A stretch of 64,000 nt of DNA from an uncultured Monoglobus sp. (GCA_947630135.1 CANRGH010000008.1:1-64000), one strand, 5' to 3'; counted from the first letter of the stretch, positions 37,158 to 48,217 are shown. Notes: a model not told the origin generated them from the sequence alone. A program made the numbers and translations.

Positions 37158-37473
37158 GATAAAAATACTGAAAACCGCATGGAACGATATTGAGAGAATA
37201 GCCGATCTTCATATGGCGCTGTCCGATCCGAATTCCGCTCGGGCTGTTACTGACGGGATTTTAAACAGCATAGAAAAGTTAAAAGACTTTCCGTCAGGAT
37301 TTCCGACGGTGCCGGAAGATGAAATGTCGGAAGCCGGATACAGGATGGTTATATATAAGCGGTATTTGTCAATTTACAGAATAATTGATGATATTGTTTA
37401 CATATATCGGGTGGTGGACGGCAGAAAAAACTATCCGAAGCTGTTTCGGGGATTTTTAGAGGAGGAAAGATGA
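37150..37473 (+). CDS. RelE/ParE-family toxin
   Basis: FEIKILKTAWNDIERIADLH...VIYKRYLSIYRIIDDIVYIYRVVDGRKNYPKLF; overlaps antitoxin by 8 bp. Confidence 0.88.
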   Translation: MFEIKILKTAWNDIERIADLHMALSDPNSARAVTDGILNSIEKLKDFPSGFPTVPEDEMSEAGYRMVIYKRYLSIYRIIDDIVYIYRVVDGRKNYPKLFRGFLEEER

Positions 37474-38135
37474 GCAGAGTTGAGATTATAAAACGTTATA
37501 TTTTGTTGATTATCGGGCTGTTTCTGGCGGCCTTGGGAGTGGCGTTCACGCGGCACGGCGAACTGGGCGTCTCGCCTATCTCGTCGGTGCCGAACGTGCT
37601 AAGCTATAAGTTCACGTTTTTCACCATGGGCACATGGCTGATCATCTGGAACTGCGTTCTGATCGTGGGCCAGATAGTCATTCTTAGGCGGAACTTCAAG
37701 CCGATCGAGCTTTTGCAGGTGCCGCTCTCGTTTTTGTTCGGATATTTTACAGACTTCGGCCTGTGGTGCGTGTCGTATATTCCCGCCGAGGCTTATCCGA
37801 TGCGGCTGCTGATGGTGGTGATCGGCGTGGCGGTTTTGGGCCTCGGCATCTCGCTGGCGTTTATCGCGGGGGTTATCATGAACTCGGGCGAGGCATTCGT
37901 CAAGGCGGTTGCCGATGTGACCGGATTTGAGTTCGGAAACGTCAAGATAGGCTTTGACATATTCTGCGTGCTGAGCGCGGTCGCGCTGTCGCTCATATTT
38001 TTTGATTTCAGAATTGTCGGCGCCCGCGAGGGCACGGTGATTTCCGCCCTGTTCACAGGGGTTATGGTCAAGTTCTTTAACAAAAGACTGAAAGGCCCGC
38101 TGCAAAACACGCTTACGGGAGGAAGCTCCGAATGA
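37470..38135 (+). CDS. YczE/YitT-like membrane protein
   Basis: ALGVAFTRHGELGVSPISSVPNVLS...; 5-6 TM. Confidence 0.75.
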   Translation: MSRVEIIKRYILLIIGLFLAALGVAFTRHGELGVSPISSVPNVLSYKFTFFTMGTWLIIWNCVLIVGQIVILRRNFKPIELLQVPLSFLFGYFTDFGLWCVSYIPAEAYPMRLLMVVIGVAVLGLGISLAFIAGVIMNSGEAFVKAVADVTGFEFGNVKIGFDIFCVLSAVALSLIFFDFRIVGAREGTVISALFTGVMVKFFNKRLKGPLQNTLTGGSSE

Positions 38136-38177
38136 GCGTCACGATCTTCGCGAAAACGCTGTGCCGCATGTTTTAAA

Positions 38178-39770
38178 TCAATCCGAATGGTTGATAACCA
38201 GCACGTCGTCAAGGCGTATAACTGTGTCGCCGTTGGGAATGAGTATCTTGCCGCCCCGGTTTATCATGATTATAAGGCGATCGTCGGTGTTGGGCAGCTT
38301 GCGGATGGGCTTATCTATCCACTTGCTGCCTTCTCTTATTGTCTTTTCAGAAAGGCGTATGCCCTCAATGTCTCCGGGCGATTTGGCGCTGAGAACCACA
38401 TAATCTCCGGGCTCGACGCGGGTAGAGCCGTTTGGAACAATGCGCTCGTCGCCGCGCTCGATCAGCACAAGAATGGTTTCGGGCGGGTTGACTATGTCCT
38501 TGACCTCTCTGCCGGTCCACGGGTGCTCCTCGGTCATTTTAAAGCGGATAAACTGGACCGGGACCTCGTCTGAATAATCGCTGAAGGTTTTCATAACGTC
38601 TTCGTTCTCGTCGATCATGTTAAGCTTTTTGGCGAGAGGCGCCAAAAGACCGCCCTGAATTAAGATCGAGAACAGGACAACGCAGAAAACTATGTGAAAA
38701 ACATCATATGAGCTGTTGCTCAGCATCACCATAACCGCGAACACGATCGACGCCGCGCCGCGCAGACCCGACCACGAGACAGTAAGAATCTGATTGAGCT
38801 TGCTCTTAAACGGGGCCAGCAGTGCGAAAACGGCCGCGGGCCTTGCGATAAACGTCATAAACAGCGCTATCGCTATCGAGACGGGGAGCACCTGCGGTAT
38901 TCTCGACGGGTGCGAGACAAGGCCGAGCAGGAAGAATATGCACATCTGCATAATGCTTGTTATGCCGTCAAAGAACGGTACGAGGCTGCGCTTGTTTTTT
39001 ATGCCCGCGCTGCCGAGCACTATGCCGACAATGTAGGCCGACAGAAATCCGTTGCCGTGAACGAGCTCGGGCAGAGCGAACGAGAGGATAACCACCGCGA
39101 ACATAAACACGTTGTCAAATCCGGGCGCGCTGAACTTCGCGCGGCGGAGCACCCACAAGGATGCCAGGGCGATAGCAATTCCCGCCACGCCGCCGTAAAA
39201 AAGCTGCGCGAACACGGTGTAAAGCACGGTCCCTGCGCTGCCGCCGCCCGCCTTTACCGAAAGCAGAACGGCTGTCAGCATATAGGCGAAGGGATCGTTG
39301 CTGCCGCTTTCTATCTCAAGCAGCGACGCTGTGTTGTATTTAAGATTGAGCCGTTTTGAGCGCAGCACAGAAAACACGGATGCCGCGTCGGTTGAGCTGA
39401 TCACGGCGCCGATAAGCAGCGCGTCAATGACCGGCATATGAAGCGCGATCATGCAGAACAGACCCACAAGTCCGCAGGTCATAATAACGCCGACCGACGA
39501 CAGCAGCACAGCTCGGACCGCGATAGGTTTTGCTGCCTCAAGGTTGGTGCCGAAACCGCCGTAAAACATAATAAACGCTAAGGCGGTGCTGCATAATTCC
39601 TCGGCAAATTCATAATTGTCAAAATGGATTTTAATGAGACCGTCGCTGCTGAACAGCATTCCGAGAGCTATAAAAGCCAGCAGTGCGGGGACGCCTAACC
39701 TTCCCGAAAGTCTGTGCAGGAAGATACTGGCGAACAGAACGATTGCCGCGAGCAAAAGATATGTATACAT
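38178..39770 (-). CDS. Potassium/proton antiporter (CPA1 type) with TrkA-C domain
   Basis: Na/H exchanger fold plus RGDERIVPNGSTRVEPGDYVVLSA. Confidence 0.88.
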   Translation of the reverse strand: MYTYLLLAAIVLFASIFLHRLSGRLGVPALLAFIALGMLFSSDGLIKIHFDNYEFAEELCSTALAFIMFYGGFGTNLEAAKPIAVRAVLLSSVGVIMTCGLVGLFCMIALHMPVIDALLIGAVISSTDAASVFSVLRSKRLNLKYNTASLLEIESGSNDPFAYMLTAVLLSVKAGGGSAGTVLYTVFAQLFYGGVAGIAIALASLWVLRRAKFSAPGFDNVFMFAVVILSFALPELVHGNGFLSAYIVGIVLGSAGIKNKRSLVPFFDGITSIMQMCIFFLLGLVSHPSRIPQVLPVSIAIALFMTFIARPAAVFALLAPFKSKLNQILTVSWSGLRGAASIVFAVMVMLSNSSYDVFHIVFCVVLFSILIQGGLLAPLAKKLNMIDENEDVMKTFSDYSDEVPVQFIRFKMTEEHPWTGREVKDIVNPPETILVLIERGDERIVPNGSTRVEPGDYVVLSAKSPGDIEGIRLSEKTIREGSKWIDKPIRKLPNTDDRLIIMINRGGKILIPNGDTVIRLDDVLVINHSD

Positions 39771-39849
39771 ATATGTCTCCGTTTCTTTAATTCATTATTT
39801 ATATAATAACATATTTTTGCCTTCGGGTCAATCGCGTATTTGGTCGGAT

Positions 39850-40191
39850 TTACAAAATATATTCAAGAATACTCGGAAGAACCGCGTCTTTGGCTAACAT
39901 TCTCATTTTAATGACGCATTCCGAAAGAGTAGAAAATTTTTTATGGACATATTTTCTGTCAATAATTTTTTGTCGGCTGTCGCGCATTACGGCGCATATT
40001 CCGAATGGGACATCCTCGTCGTCACCGGCGATCAGATTGTATTCGACGGTCATTGTTTCGTTGTTTTCCGTGATGAATTCGTATCTGAATCTTAAAAAGC
40101 CTTCCGTCACACAATTTTTTGATTTGCATTTCTCGGGAAGCTCCACGTCTCGTGAAATAATGTCAAATGTCTGTCTGCAATTGTAAACCAT
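39850..40191 (-). CDS. Hypothetical protein, 113 aa
   Basis: ORF with RBS; no family recognised with confidence. Confidence 0.6.
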   Translation of the reverse strand: MVYNCRQTFDIISRDVELPEKCKSKNCVTEGFLRFRYEFITENNETMTVEYNLIAGDDEDVPFGICAVMRDSRQKIIDRKYVHKKFSTLSECVIKMRMLAKDAVLPSILEYIL

Positions 40192-40529
40192 AACCGGACA
40201 TCTCCTTTGTCAATTTTTTGTAATGGATAATTTAATATTTCATAACCGTGTTGTCAAGAAAATTTCTGTAACATAAAAAATCGGCCAAAATCCGCGAGGA
40301 TACGCGGATTTTAAACATGCCGACAAAATTTGAGTAATTTTTTTGTTACAATTCGCTTTTTCTTATAATACGTTTTAAGCCGAATTAAAAATATAATTGA
40401 TATTTGATTGTTATATCGAACAAAATTTTTTGCTATTTCAAATAATTGTAATATTATTTTAACAAAGCAATGAGCTTGAAACAAAAAACGCTTAGTATCG
40501 GTTGGCTCAAAGCCAATGTTCGCGCCGAT

Positions 40530-41897
40530 TTATTCTTTAAACGGAATGTCAAGCTTTTTGAACGTGAGCCTTAAAAATACGATGCAGAGGATGACCGAGG
40601 CGACCTCGGCGATAGGCAGCGACCACCAGATAAGCCCGAGCCTGTCGAACAGCGACAGGATATACGCCGCGGGGACAAGTATGAGAAGCTGTCTTGAGGC
40701 GGAAGTTATCAATGAGTAAAGTCCCTGGCCAAGGGCCTGGAGCACCGACAGTGTGACTATGCAAAATCCGGCCGCGATAAAGCTTATGCTGATTATTCTG
40801 AGCGCGGGAATGCCGATCGCCATCATGTCGGGCGACGCGTCAAACAGCCACAAAAGCTGTCTCGGAAGGAACTGGAATATCAGCAGGCCGAGGACCATGA
40901 CCGCCATGGCGTATGTAATGCTGAGGCGCATGGTCTTGATAATGCGCGGATATTTTTTCGCGCCGTAGTTGTATGCGATTATCGGCACCATGCCGTTGTT
41001 TAGGCCGAATATCGGCATAAATATAAAGCTGTTTAGCTTGAAGTAAACGCCGTAAACCGCCGTGGCCGTTGAGGTGAACACGATCAGTATCTTGTTCATT
41101 ATAAACGTTGTGACCGAGGATATCGCCATCATCAGTATCGACGGCGCGCCGACCTTGTATATATTGGCCAGAATGTCGAGCCGCGGCAGAATTTGTTTCA
41201 GCCTGAATTTGAGCTCCTTGTTGACCTTCGCGTTAAAGAACACGGCCAAAAGCATGGCGACGATCTGACCCATGACCGTGGCGATCGCGGCGCCTCTGAC
41301 GCCCATTTCGGGCAGACCGAACATGCCGAAAATGAAGATCGGGTCAAAAATTATATTAATGACCGCGCCGATACCCTGCGTGACCATGGTGTAAATGGTT
41401 TTTCCGGTGGCCTGAAGCAGTCTCTCGCCCATGATCTGTCCGAATACTCCGAACGAGAACAGAGTGATTATGCTGAGATATTGGTACCCGTACTCGACTA
41501 TCTGAACATCGCCCGTCTGTATCGTGAAGAATTTGCGCGACATCAGAAGCCCGAAAATCATGATCACGACCCAGTTCATGACCGCCAAAAATATGCTGAC
41601 GCTCGCGGCCTTGTTTGCCGTCTTGAAATCCTTGGCACCCAGCGATTTTGAAACGAACGAGTTGACGCCGACTCCGGTGCCGCTCGCGATCGAGATCATA
41701 AGGTTCTGAACAGGGAACGCCAGCGAGACCGCGGTCAGCGCGTTCTCGTTGATGCGGGCGACGAATATGCTGTCAACTATATTATAAAGCGCCTGGACCA
41801 GCATCGAAATAATGATCGGCAGCGACATCGTGATAAGCAGCCGATTGATCGGCATTATTCCCATTTTGTTCTCGCCGGCCGTGTTGTCTTTTGTCAT
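40530..41897 (-). CDS. MATE family efflux transporter
   Basis: MPINRLLITMSLPIIISMLVQALYNIVDSIFVARINENALTAVSLAFP. Confidence 0.93.
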   Translation of the reverse strand: MTKDNTAGENKMGIMPINRLLITMSLPIIISMLVQALYNIVDSIFVARINENALTAVSLAFPVQNLMISIASGTGVGVNSFVSKSLGAKDFKTANKAASVSIFLAVMNWVVIMIFGLLMSRKFFTIQTGDVQIVEYGYQYLSIITLFSFGVFGQIMGERLLQATGKTIYTMVTQGIGAVINIIFDPIFIFGMFGLPEMGVRGAAIATVMGQIVAMLLAVFFNAKVNKELKFRLKQILPRLDILANIYKVGAPSILMMAISSVTTFIMNKILIVFTSTATAVYGVYFKLNSFIFMPIFGLNNGMVPIIAYNYGAKKYPRIIKTMRLSITYAMAVMVLGLLIFQFLPRQLLWLFDASPDMMAIGIPALRIISISFIAAGFCIVTLSVLQALGQGLYSLITSASRQLLILVPAAYILSLFDRLGLIWWSLPIAEVASVILCIVFLRLTFKKLDIPFKE

Positions 41898-42086
41898 AAA
41901 ATCTCTCCTATCTTTATTCCTATATGTATATAACACAATATAAAATTTTTGTCAACCGTCACATACAACAAAATTTGGCGTAAATCAGACAGGTGTTTGA
42001 GAAATAAAAATCCGTAAATTTTAAAAAAGTGTTGTAATATTTTTACAATTATGATACAATAATCTTAAATGCGGAGGTGAGAGAAT

Positions 42087-42950
42087 ATGAAGTTTACGAA
42101 AATGCACGGAATAGGAAACTGCTATATATACGTCAACTGCTTTGAAGAGGAGGTCGAAAATCCCGCGGCCGTGTCCGAGTTTGTGTCCGACATTCATTTC
42201 GGCATAGGCAGCGACGGTCTTGTGCTCATAATGCCGTCCGAGATCGCGGATTTTAAAATGCGTATCTTCAACGCCGACGGCTCTGAGGCGCAAATGTGCG
42301 GCAACGCCACGCGCTGCGTGGGCAAATATGTTTATGAAAAGGGGCTTACCGACAAAACGCGGGTCACTCTTGAGACCTTGAGCGGCATCAAAACCCTTGA
42401 CCTCAGCTTGGTCGGCGGCAAAATCGTCGAGTCTGTCACGGTCGACATGGGCAAAGCCGAGCTTGACCCGAAAAAAATCCCGATAAGTATGGACGGCGAA
42501 AAAATTGTGAGCCGCCCGATCACGGTCGACGGACGTGAATACAAGATTACGGGCGTGTCAATGGGTAATCCCCACGCGGTTGTGTTTGTGGACGACGTTG
42601 ACGGGCTTGATCTTGAGAATTTAGGCCCCAAGTTTGAAAATCACGAGCTGTTCCCAGAGCGGATCAACACCGAGTTCATCAAGGTGGTCGACGATCATAC
42701 GCTCAAGATGCGCGTCTGGGAGCGCGGCAGCGGCGAGACATGGGCCTGCGGCACCGGAGCGTGCGCGGCGGTTGTGGCGGCGGCGCTGAACGGCTATTGC
42801 AGGCAGGGCGAGGAAATTTTGATAAAATTAAGAGGCGGCGACCTCAACATCACCTACATGCCCGACGGCACGGTGATAAAACGCGGTCCCGCGGAGTTTA
42901 TATGCAGCGGCGAGGTTGAGCTTCCCGCCGCGATATACGCGAAAAAATAA
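42087..42950 (+). CDS. dapF: Diaminopimelate epimerase
   Basis: FTKMHGIGNCYIYVN, FNADGSEAQMCGNATRCVGKYV, VWERGSGETWACGTGACAAVVAA. Confidence 0.95.
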   Translation: MKFTKMHGIGNCYIYVNCFEEEVENPAAVSEFVSDIHFGIGSDGLVLIMPSEIADFKMRIFNADGSEAQMCGNATRCVGKYVYEKGLTDKTRVTLETLSGIKTLDLSLVGGKIVESVTVDMGKAELDPKKIPISMDGEKIVSRPITVDGREYKITGVSMGNPHAVVFVDDVDGLDLENLGPKFENHELFPERINTEFIKVVDDHTLKMRVWERGSGETWACGTGACAAVVAAALNGYCRQGEEILIKLRGGDLNITYMPDGTVIKRGPAEFICSGEVELPAAIYAKK

Positions 42951-42965
42951 AAAGGAGTGTGTTTT

Positions 42966-44315
42966 ATGAGAATTAACGAAAATTATCTGAACGTCAAAGA
43001 GAGCTATCTGTTTTCCGAGATAGCGAGAAAGGTCAACGACTACGCCGAGAAAAATCCGGACAAGAAGATCATCCGCATGGGCATAGGCGACGTGACGCTG
43101 CCCCTGCCGCCGGTCGTTATCGACGCGCTTCACAAGGCGGTCGACGACATGGCCGCCAAGGAGACGTTTCACGGCTACGGCCCCGAGCAGGGCTATGACT
43201 TCCTGCGCGAGAAGATCGTCGCGTATTATAAGGAGAACACCATCCGCATTGATATAAACGAGGTGTTCATAAGCGACGGAGCCAAGAGCGACGTCGGCAA
43301 CATCACGGATCTGTTTGATAAGGACAATGTGGTTCTGGTTCCCGATCCGGTATATCCGGTCTATGTTGACACCAACATAATGAACGGCAGAAAGATCGAA
43401 TACATGCAGGCCAAGGCCTCGAACGGCTTTTGCCCGCTGCCCGAGCCCGGCGTTAAGGCGGACATAATATATCTGTGTTCGCCCAACAATCCCACGGGCG
43501 CGGTTTACACCAGCGAGCAGCTCAAGGCGTGGGTGGATTACGCTTTAAAGAACGACGCGATTATACTGTTTGACGCAGCGTATGAGGCGTTTATCGGCGA
43601 CGAGAAGCTGCCCCGCAGCATATATGAGATAGACGGCGCCAAGAGGTGCGCGATAGAGTTCTGCTCGCTGTCGAAGACTGCGGGCTTCACAGGAACCCGC
43701 TGCGGATATACGATAGTTCCGAAGGACCTCAAGGTCGAGGTCACAAAGCTCAAGAAGCTGCTCAAGGTCGACAGCAACGTTGTGGAGCTTAACAAGCTGT
43801 GGCTGCGCCGCCAGACAACCAAGTTCAACGGCGTGTCATACATCATTCAAAGAGGCGCCGAGGCGGTGTTCACTCCCGAGGGCCGCGCACAGATCAAGGA
43901 AAATATTGACTACTACAAGCAGAACGCCAAGATCATCGCCGAGACTCTCGACGAAGTCGGAATAAAATATTTCGGCGGCGAGAACTCGCCCTACATCTGG
44001 CTTGAGTGCCCGGGCAGCATGCGCTCTTGGGAGTTCTTCGACTATCTGCTCGAGAGCATAAACGTTGTCGGAACACCCGGCGCGGGCTTTGGCGCGAACG
44101 GAGAGGGCTATTTCCGCCTGACCGCATTCAGTGACAAGGACAGCACGATCGAGGCTATGGAGCGGTTCAAAAAGCTCTTTACCCCGGTGCCAGAACCCGA
44201 AATCCCCGAGGAACCCGAGGCCGACGAGACGGCGGAGCCCGCCGACGAGGCTCCCGAGGCGGAGCTGGTTATCGAGGAGCCCGAAGCTTCGGAGACGCCC
44301 GAGGCCGAGGAATAG
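42966..44315 (+). CDS. dapL: LL-diaminopimelate aminotransferase with acidic C-terminal extension
   Basis: IRMGIGDVTLPLPPVVIDALHKAVDDMA, YLCSPNNPTGAVY, FCSLSKTAGFTGTRCGYTIVP. Confidence 0.93.
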   Translation: MRINENYLNVKESYLFSEIARKVNDYAEKNPDKKIIRMGIGDVTLPLPPVVIDALHKAVDDMAAKETFHGYGPEQGYDFLREKIVAYYKENTIRIDINEVFISDGAKSDVGNITDLFDKDNVVLVPDPVYPVYVDTNIMNGRKIEYMQAKASNGFCPLPEPGVKADIIYLCSPNNPTGAVYTSEQLKAWVDYALKNDAIILFDAAYEAFIGDEKLPRSIYEIDGAKRCAIEFCSLSKTAGFTGTRCGYTIVPKDLKVEVTKLKKLLKVDSNVVELNKLWLRRQTTKFNGVSYIIQRGAEAVFTPEGRAQIKENIDYYKQNAKIIAETLDEVGIKYFGGENSPYIWLECPGSMRSWEFFDYLLESINVVGTPGAGFGANGEGYFRLTAFSDKDSTIEAMERFKKLFTPVPEPEIPEEPEADETAEPADEAPEAELVIEEPEASETPEAEE

Positions 44316-44342
44316 TCATTTTCGGAATAAGTCATTAATAAC

Positions 44343-44380
44343 AAAATCACTTCATACTATATAGTGTGAAGTGATTTTTT
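44343..44380 (+). terminator. Intrinsic terminator
   Basis: AAAATCACTTCATACTATATAGTGTGAAGTGATTTTTT. Confidence 0.85.
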
Positions 44381-44396
44381 ATTCAGGGGTGATATT

Positions 44397-44627
44397 ATGA
44401 AGTTCAGCGAGCTTAAGCTCAAGGAAGTAATATGCGCGGCGGACGGCGAGCGGCTTGGATATGTGTCGGATATGGAGATCGACGAGGTAAGCGGCACGGT
44501 GCGCTCGCTTTTGGTGCCCGGCGCGTATCGGTTCCTCGGCGTGCTCGGCAGAGAGGACGATATAACGGTGCCATGGAACAAAATAACCAAAATAGGCGAC
44601 GACCTGATCATCATTAACAGATATTAA
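44397..44627 (+). CDS. YlmC/YmxH family sporulation protein (PRC-barrel)
   Basis: MKFSELKLKEVICAADGERLGYVSDMEIDEVSGTVRSLLVPG. Confidence 0.9.
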   Translation: MKFSELKLKEVICAADGERLGYVSDMEIDEVSGTVRSLLVPGAYRFLGVLGREDDITVPWNKITKIGDDLIIINRY

Positions 44628-44725
44628 AATTTTTGTCGAAACTTTTGTTACGGTTCTTTTTGCATTGGCGTTGGGCTTAGGCTATAATTTTTATAGGCAG
44701 GGAGTCACAAAAGCAAAAAGAAAGG

Positions 44726-45658
44726 ATGAAAGCAATGTTGTTTGATTACTTAAAGAAGGGCGCGGACAGCGCCGCCGGCAAAAGCTTTGAGCCCGAGGTG
44801 CGCGAGATCGAGCGTGTCAGTATGGACATCGATCTGTCGGGCGTCAGCGGAACGAAAAAACGGGTGGTTCATGGAAATTCACAGTCCATTCCTATAAACT
44901 GCGTGAAGCCGAACCCAAATCAGCCGCGCCTTGAAATGGATGAGGACGCGCTGAACGAGCTTGCCGCCTCGATCGAAAATTACGGTCTTATGCAGCCTAT
45001 AACCGTGCGTCAGACCATCCCGTTTGAATATGAGCTGGTCGCGGGCCACAGGCGGCTTGAGGCCTGCCGAATGTTGGGCATGGACTATATTCCCGCCACG
45101 GTCATTCGGGCCAGCGGTACCGACAGCGCGATAATGGCCCTGGTGGAGAATATCCAGCGCGAGAACCTGAATTACATAGAGGAGGCGGAGGCGTATCAGA
45201 CGCTGCTCGGCGAGCACGGCCTGACGCAGGAGGAGCTGGCGGCGAAGCTCGGCAAGAGCCAGTCCACGATCGCGAATAAGATACGAATTCTGCGGCTCCC
45301 GGTGAATGTCCGCGCGGTGCTGTGCGAGTATGGGCTGACCGAGCGGCACGCCCGCGCGCTGCTTAAGCTCCCGGACGAGGAGCGGCAAATGGAGGCGCTT
45401 GATAAAATAACCAAAAATGAGCTGAACGTGGCGAGAACCGAGGCGCTTATCGAGCGCATGCTGCGCCGGGACAAGGAGCGGCCCAAGACCGAAAAACAGC
45501 CGGCGCGGCTTCCGAAAACGCTTAAGGATATTCGGATTTTTTCAAATACGATAAAAAAGGCGGTCGATCTGATGAACAAAAGCGGCGTGGGTGCCACCGC
45601 CAAGCGCCGCGAGGCGGAGGACTGTATAGAATACCTCATCACGATACCTAAAGAATAA
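44726..45658 (+). CDS. ParB/RepB/Spo0J family protein (Noc-like)
   Basis: IPINCVKPNPNQPRLEMDEDALNELAASIENYGLMQPITVR, YELVAGHRRLEACRMLG, QRENLNYIEEAEAYQ. Confidence 0.92.
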   Translation: MKAMLFDYLKKGADSAAGKSFEPEVREIERVSMDIDLSGVSGTKKRVVHGNSQSIPINCVKPNPNQPRLEMDEDALNELAASIENYGLMQPITVRQTIPFEYELVAGHRRLEACRMLGMDYIPATVIRASGTDSAIMALVENIQRENLNYIEEAEAYQTLLGEHGLTQEELAAKLGKSQSTIANKIRILRLPVNVRAVLCEYGLTERHARALLKLPDEERQMEALDKITKNELNVARTEALIERMLRRDKERPKTEKQPARLPKTLKDIRIFSNTIKKAVDLMNKSGVGATAKRREAEDCIEYLITIPKE

Positions 45659-45662
45659 AAAA

Positions 45663-45689
45663 CACGGGGCGCGAAATTCGCGCCCCGTG
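45663..45689. terminator. Convergent intergenic palindrome
   Basis: CACGGGGCGCGAAATTCGCGCCCCGTG between convergent genes. Confidence 0.6.
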
Positions 45690-45706
45690 GCCTGTTATGC
45701 GTTTTA

Positions 45707-48217
45707 TTACAGATCAAGAACCGCGGGTTCGGTGTACGGCTCGATAGACTCAAGCCCCCAGACGAATATTTTTATATTTGCCGCGCGTTCGCTGTATTTC
45801 ACATTTTGGTAGATCAGATCATTTCCTTTTTCGTCAAATTGCGTATCCGTGTCGATCGCGTGACCGACCAGTATATTGTCGTCATTATACATTCCGATAA
45901 ACACGGCCGCGTCGTGTATGCTTTCGTCCAGACGGGTGATCGTAAAGCTAAAGGTGCCGTTGTCGTTTTTGATCGTCTGCACATCAAACTTCGGCGTCGT
46001 GGACGGCTCGGGCGTTGACGGAGCTTCTGACTGCGCGGGTTCTGACGTGGGAGCCTCGGTTCCGACCGGCTCTGACGAGGGAGCGGTTGTTTCCGCGGGA
46101 GCGTCCGTTTCAGCAGGCTCGGGAGTTTCGGTCGCCGACGGTTCCGGAGTGGCCGCAGGAGTTTCGGTCTCCGCGGGATCATCCGTGGTTGTCGGTTCCG
46201 ATGTCGGAGCGATCGTCTCTTCCGGCTGCTTCTCGGGAGTCGGCGCGGGAGTTGACGGCGGAGGCGCTTTATCGCCGGTATAAGCTTTAAGCGCCCAGTT
46301 GCTGTACGAAGTGCCTATAACTATATTGGCTCCGTCCACGTTCATGGTCACATTGGTGGGAGTTTTGCCGATGTCGCTCCACTTGTTAATTATATACGGA
46401 TCGGAATACAGATCCATGCCCGATGGCATAAATGACACGCCATCTGTCACCTTAAAGTTTGAAGGGTTTTTCACGTTGTCCGACGCGGACGCATTGTAAG
46501 TGATTTCCTGAGCGAGAGGAACGCTAAACGATTTCGCGTTGTCCGACGTGTTGGAGACCTTGACGATAATATCAAACGTGCCGTTTAATTTGATCGGCTC
46601 CGCGAGTTTCACTACCGTGTATCCCGGTTCGGTAAAACTGATCTTCTCGCTTGCGTCGCCGGTTTCGGGGTTTATAAGCTTGACGATGTTTTTGTCGCCG
46701 CCGAAGTTTACGATCGAGACATTGCCCGGGTCGGGTCCGTCCGCGCCGTTTTTGACAATAACTTCATAATCGTCGGAGGCGTCGGCCGCATAAAAGCCTA
46801 TGGCGTTCAGATATTCATCCTCTGATCCGGCAGTATATCTGTTCGCGAAAATGGCGCAGCCGTATTTGTCCGTGCCTATCGGAAGCATCTCGCCGCCATT
46901 GTGGCTTACTTTAAAGTTGAGTCCAATATTGAACGATGACGAGCCGTTGGTGCCAATCTGTTCATAAGAATAGATGTTTTCGGGTATTTCGTCGGTAAAG
47001 TCATAGGTATATGAACTGAATCCGATCGCGGGGTCGAGGTACGAGATATATTGATATCCGTCTTCGCCCCAGTCTGCGCCCCAGCTGTTTCTGATGATCC
47101 ACGCGCCGTCTATCGGTGTGCCGTCAAGCAGCCTCGGCTTTTGATTTGACGGAAGATTTTTATCTGCCAAGTAATTATCATCCCAACCTACAATTGTTAC
47201 GCCGTGGTTTGAAGGAACGGTGAAACTGTAACTGCCGTCCGATTTGTATGCGACGCGGTTAGAAGTGTTGATCGATTCGTCAAAAACATAACCGTTGAGC
47301 AAATCAATCCAATTGAGATAATAGAAATCATATTGATTATTATAGTATGAATTTTTCTCCTGCGCGTTATCGGTCGTGTTGGAGTCATACGAAAGATATG
47401 ATGTTCCGACCGCGCCGTGGCTCATTACGGCGGCCTTAATTCTGTTGATCACATTTTCGTCAATGTTTATCTGCGGATTTTCAACTTCAAAGGTGTTACC
47501 CTCAATTTTAACGTCAAAGGTCAGTTTGGAGCTGCCCTCGTATAAATCGGTTATGTAGTTCGCCGATTTAAGCCCCATCAGGCGCTTTTGGCCGCCAAGG
47601 TCAAATATGGGCTGATAATCCGAAAAACCGCCCTTTTTATAGGAAGTGAATTCTGTGTTGTCATAATTGCCGAAAAGAACGGGGCCGGATGCCTTTTGGC
47701 GGCTGAAATAAGCCGTCGCCATTTCGCGGTTGCCGCCCGATGGCTCGCCGCCTTTGCCGAAATCATAATACCGCGTGTATTCCTTGTAATCATCATTATT
47801 TGTGCCGTACATGGCCGCGGCCAGATGCGGCTCCGACCAAAGAACAAGCGGATTTGAAAAGTTTTTGTTGTTGTTTGCGATCGCCGAGTATTCGCCCGCG
47901 GCTATCGCGGCATATGCCCAGCAGTCGCCGTTTTGGCCTTGGTCCCTTATCTCGGGCTGCTTTCCCGAAATTGTCAAATCATCCTTTTCGCTGTTGTATT
48001 TCTCGGGAAGATCCTCCGCCGCGAAAGCGAGGCCGTAGTCCTGCGCGTAGTCTATCGCATCCGGAATGATCGTGTATCCGTCAGGATTTTTAAGATAATC
48101 CGCGTACGCGTCCGTGATCTCGATCGTCGGTTCCGACACAGCCGCTGTTTCCGCAAACGCGGCCGTGTTGAGCAGCATTCCCGAAACAAGCGCGGCAATA
48201 ATAAGTTTTTTCTTCAT
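45707..48217 (-). CDS. Secreted C1-family (papain-like) cysteine peptidase with lectin-like region and T/P/E-rich linker
   Basis: Signal peptide; [17 protein letters not shown] (Cys), [13 protein letters not shown] (His), [20 protein letters not shown] (Asn). Confidence 0.9.
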   Translation of the reverse strand: MKKKLIIAALVSGMLLNTAAFAETAAVSEPTIEITDAYADYLKNPDGYTIIPDAIDYAQDYGLAFAAEDLPEKYNSEKDDLTISGKQPEIRDQGQNGDCWAYAAIAAGEYSAIANNNKNFSNPLVLWSEPHLAAAMYGTNNDDYKEYTRYYDFGKGGEPSGGNREMATAYFSRQKASGPVLFGNYDNTEFTSYKKGGFSDYQPIFDLGGQKRLMGLKSANYITDLYEGSSKLTFDVKIEGNTFEVENPQINIDENVINRIKAAVMSHGAVGTSYLSYDSNTTDNAQEKNSYYNNQYDFYYLNWIDLLNGYVFDESINTSNRVAYKSDGSYSFTVPSNHGVTIVGWDDNYLADKNLPSNQKPRLLDGTPIDGAWIIRNSWGADWGEDGYQYISYLDPAIGFSSYTYDFTDEIPENIYSYEQIGTNGSSSFNIGLNFKVSHNGGEMLPIGTDKYGCAIFANRYTAGSEDEYLNAIGFYAADASDDYEVIVKNGADGPDPGNVSIVNFGGDKNIVKLINPETGDASEKISFTEPGYTVVKLAEPIKLNGTFDIIVKVSNTSDNAKSFSVPLAQEITYNASASDNVKNPSNFKVTDGVSFMPSGMDLYSDPYIINKWSDIGKTPTNVTMNVDGANIVIGTSYSNWALKAYTGDKAPPPSTPAPTPEKQPEETIAPTSEPTTTDDPAETETPAATPEPSATETPEPAETDAPAETTAPSSEPVGTEAPTSEPAQSEAPSTPEPSTTPKFDVQTIKNDNGTFSFTITRLDESIHDAAVFIGMYNDDNILVGHAIDTDTQFDEKGNDLIYQNVKYSERAANIKIFVWGLESIEPYTEPAVLDL

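Noticed and set aside
36894-37473. Novel toxin-antitoxin system
   Set aside because: A standard Phd/YefM plus RelE/ParE pair, reported as an ordinary feature.
45814-46290. Plus- and minus-strand ORFs inside the peptidase linker
   Set aside because: Low-complexity T/P/E codons produce open frames in other phases; no independent support.
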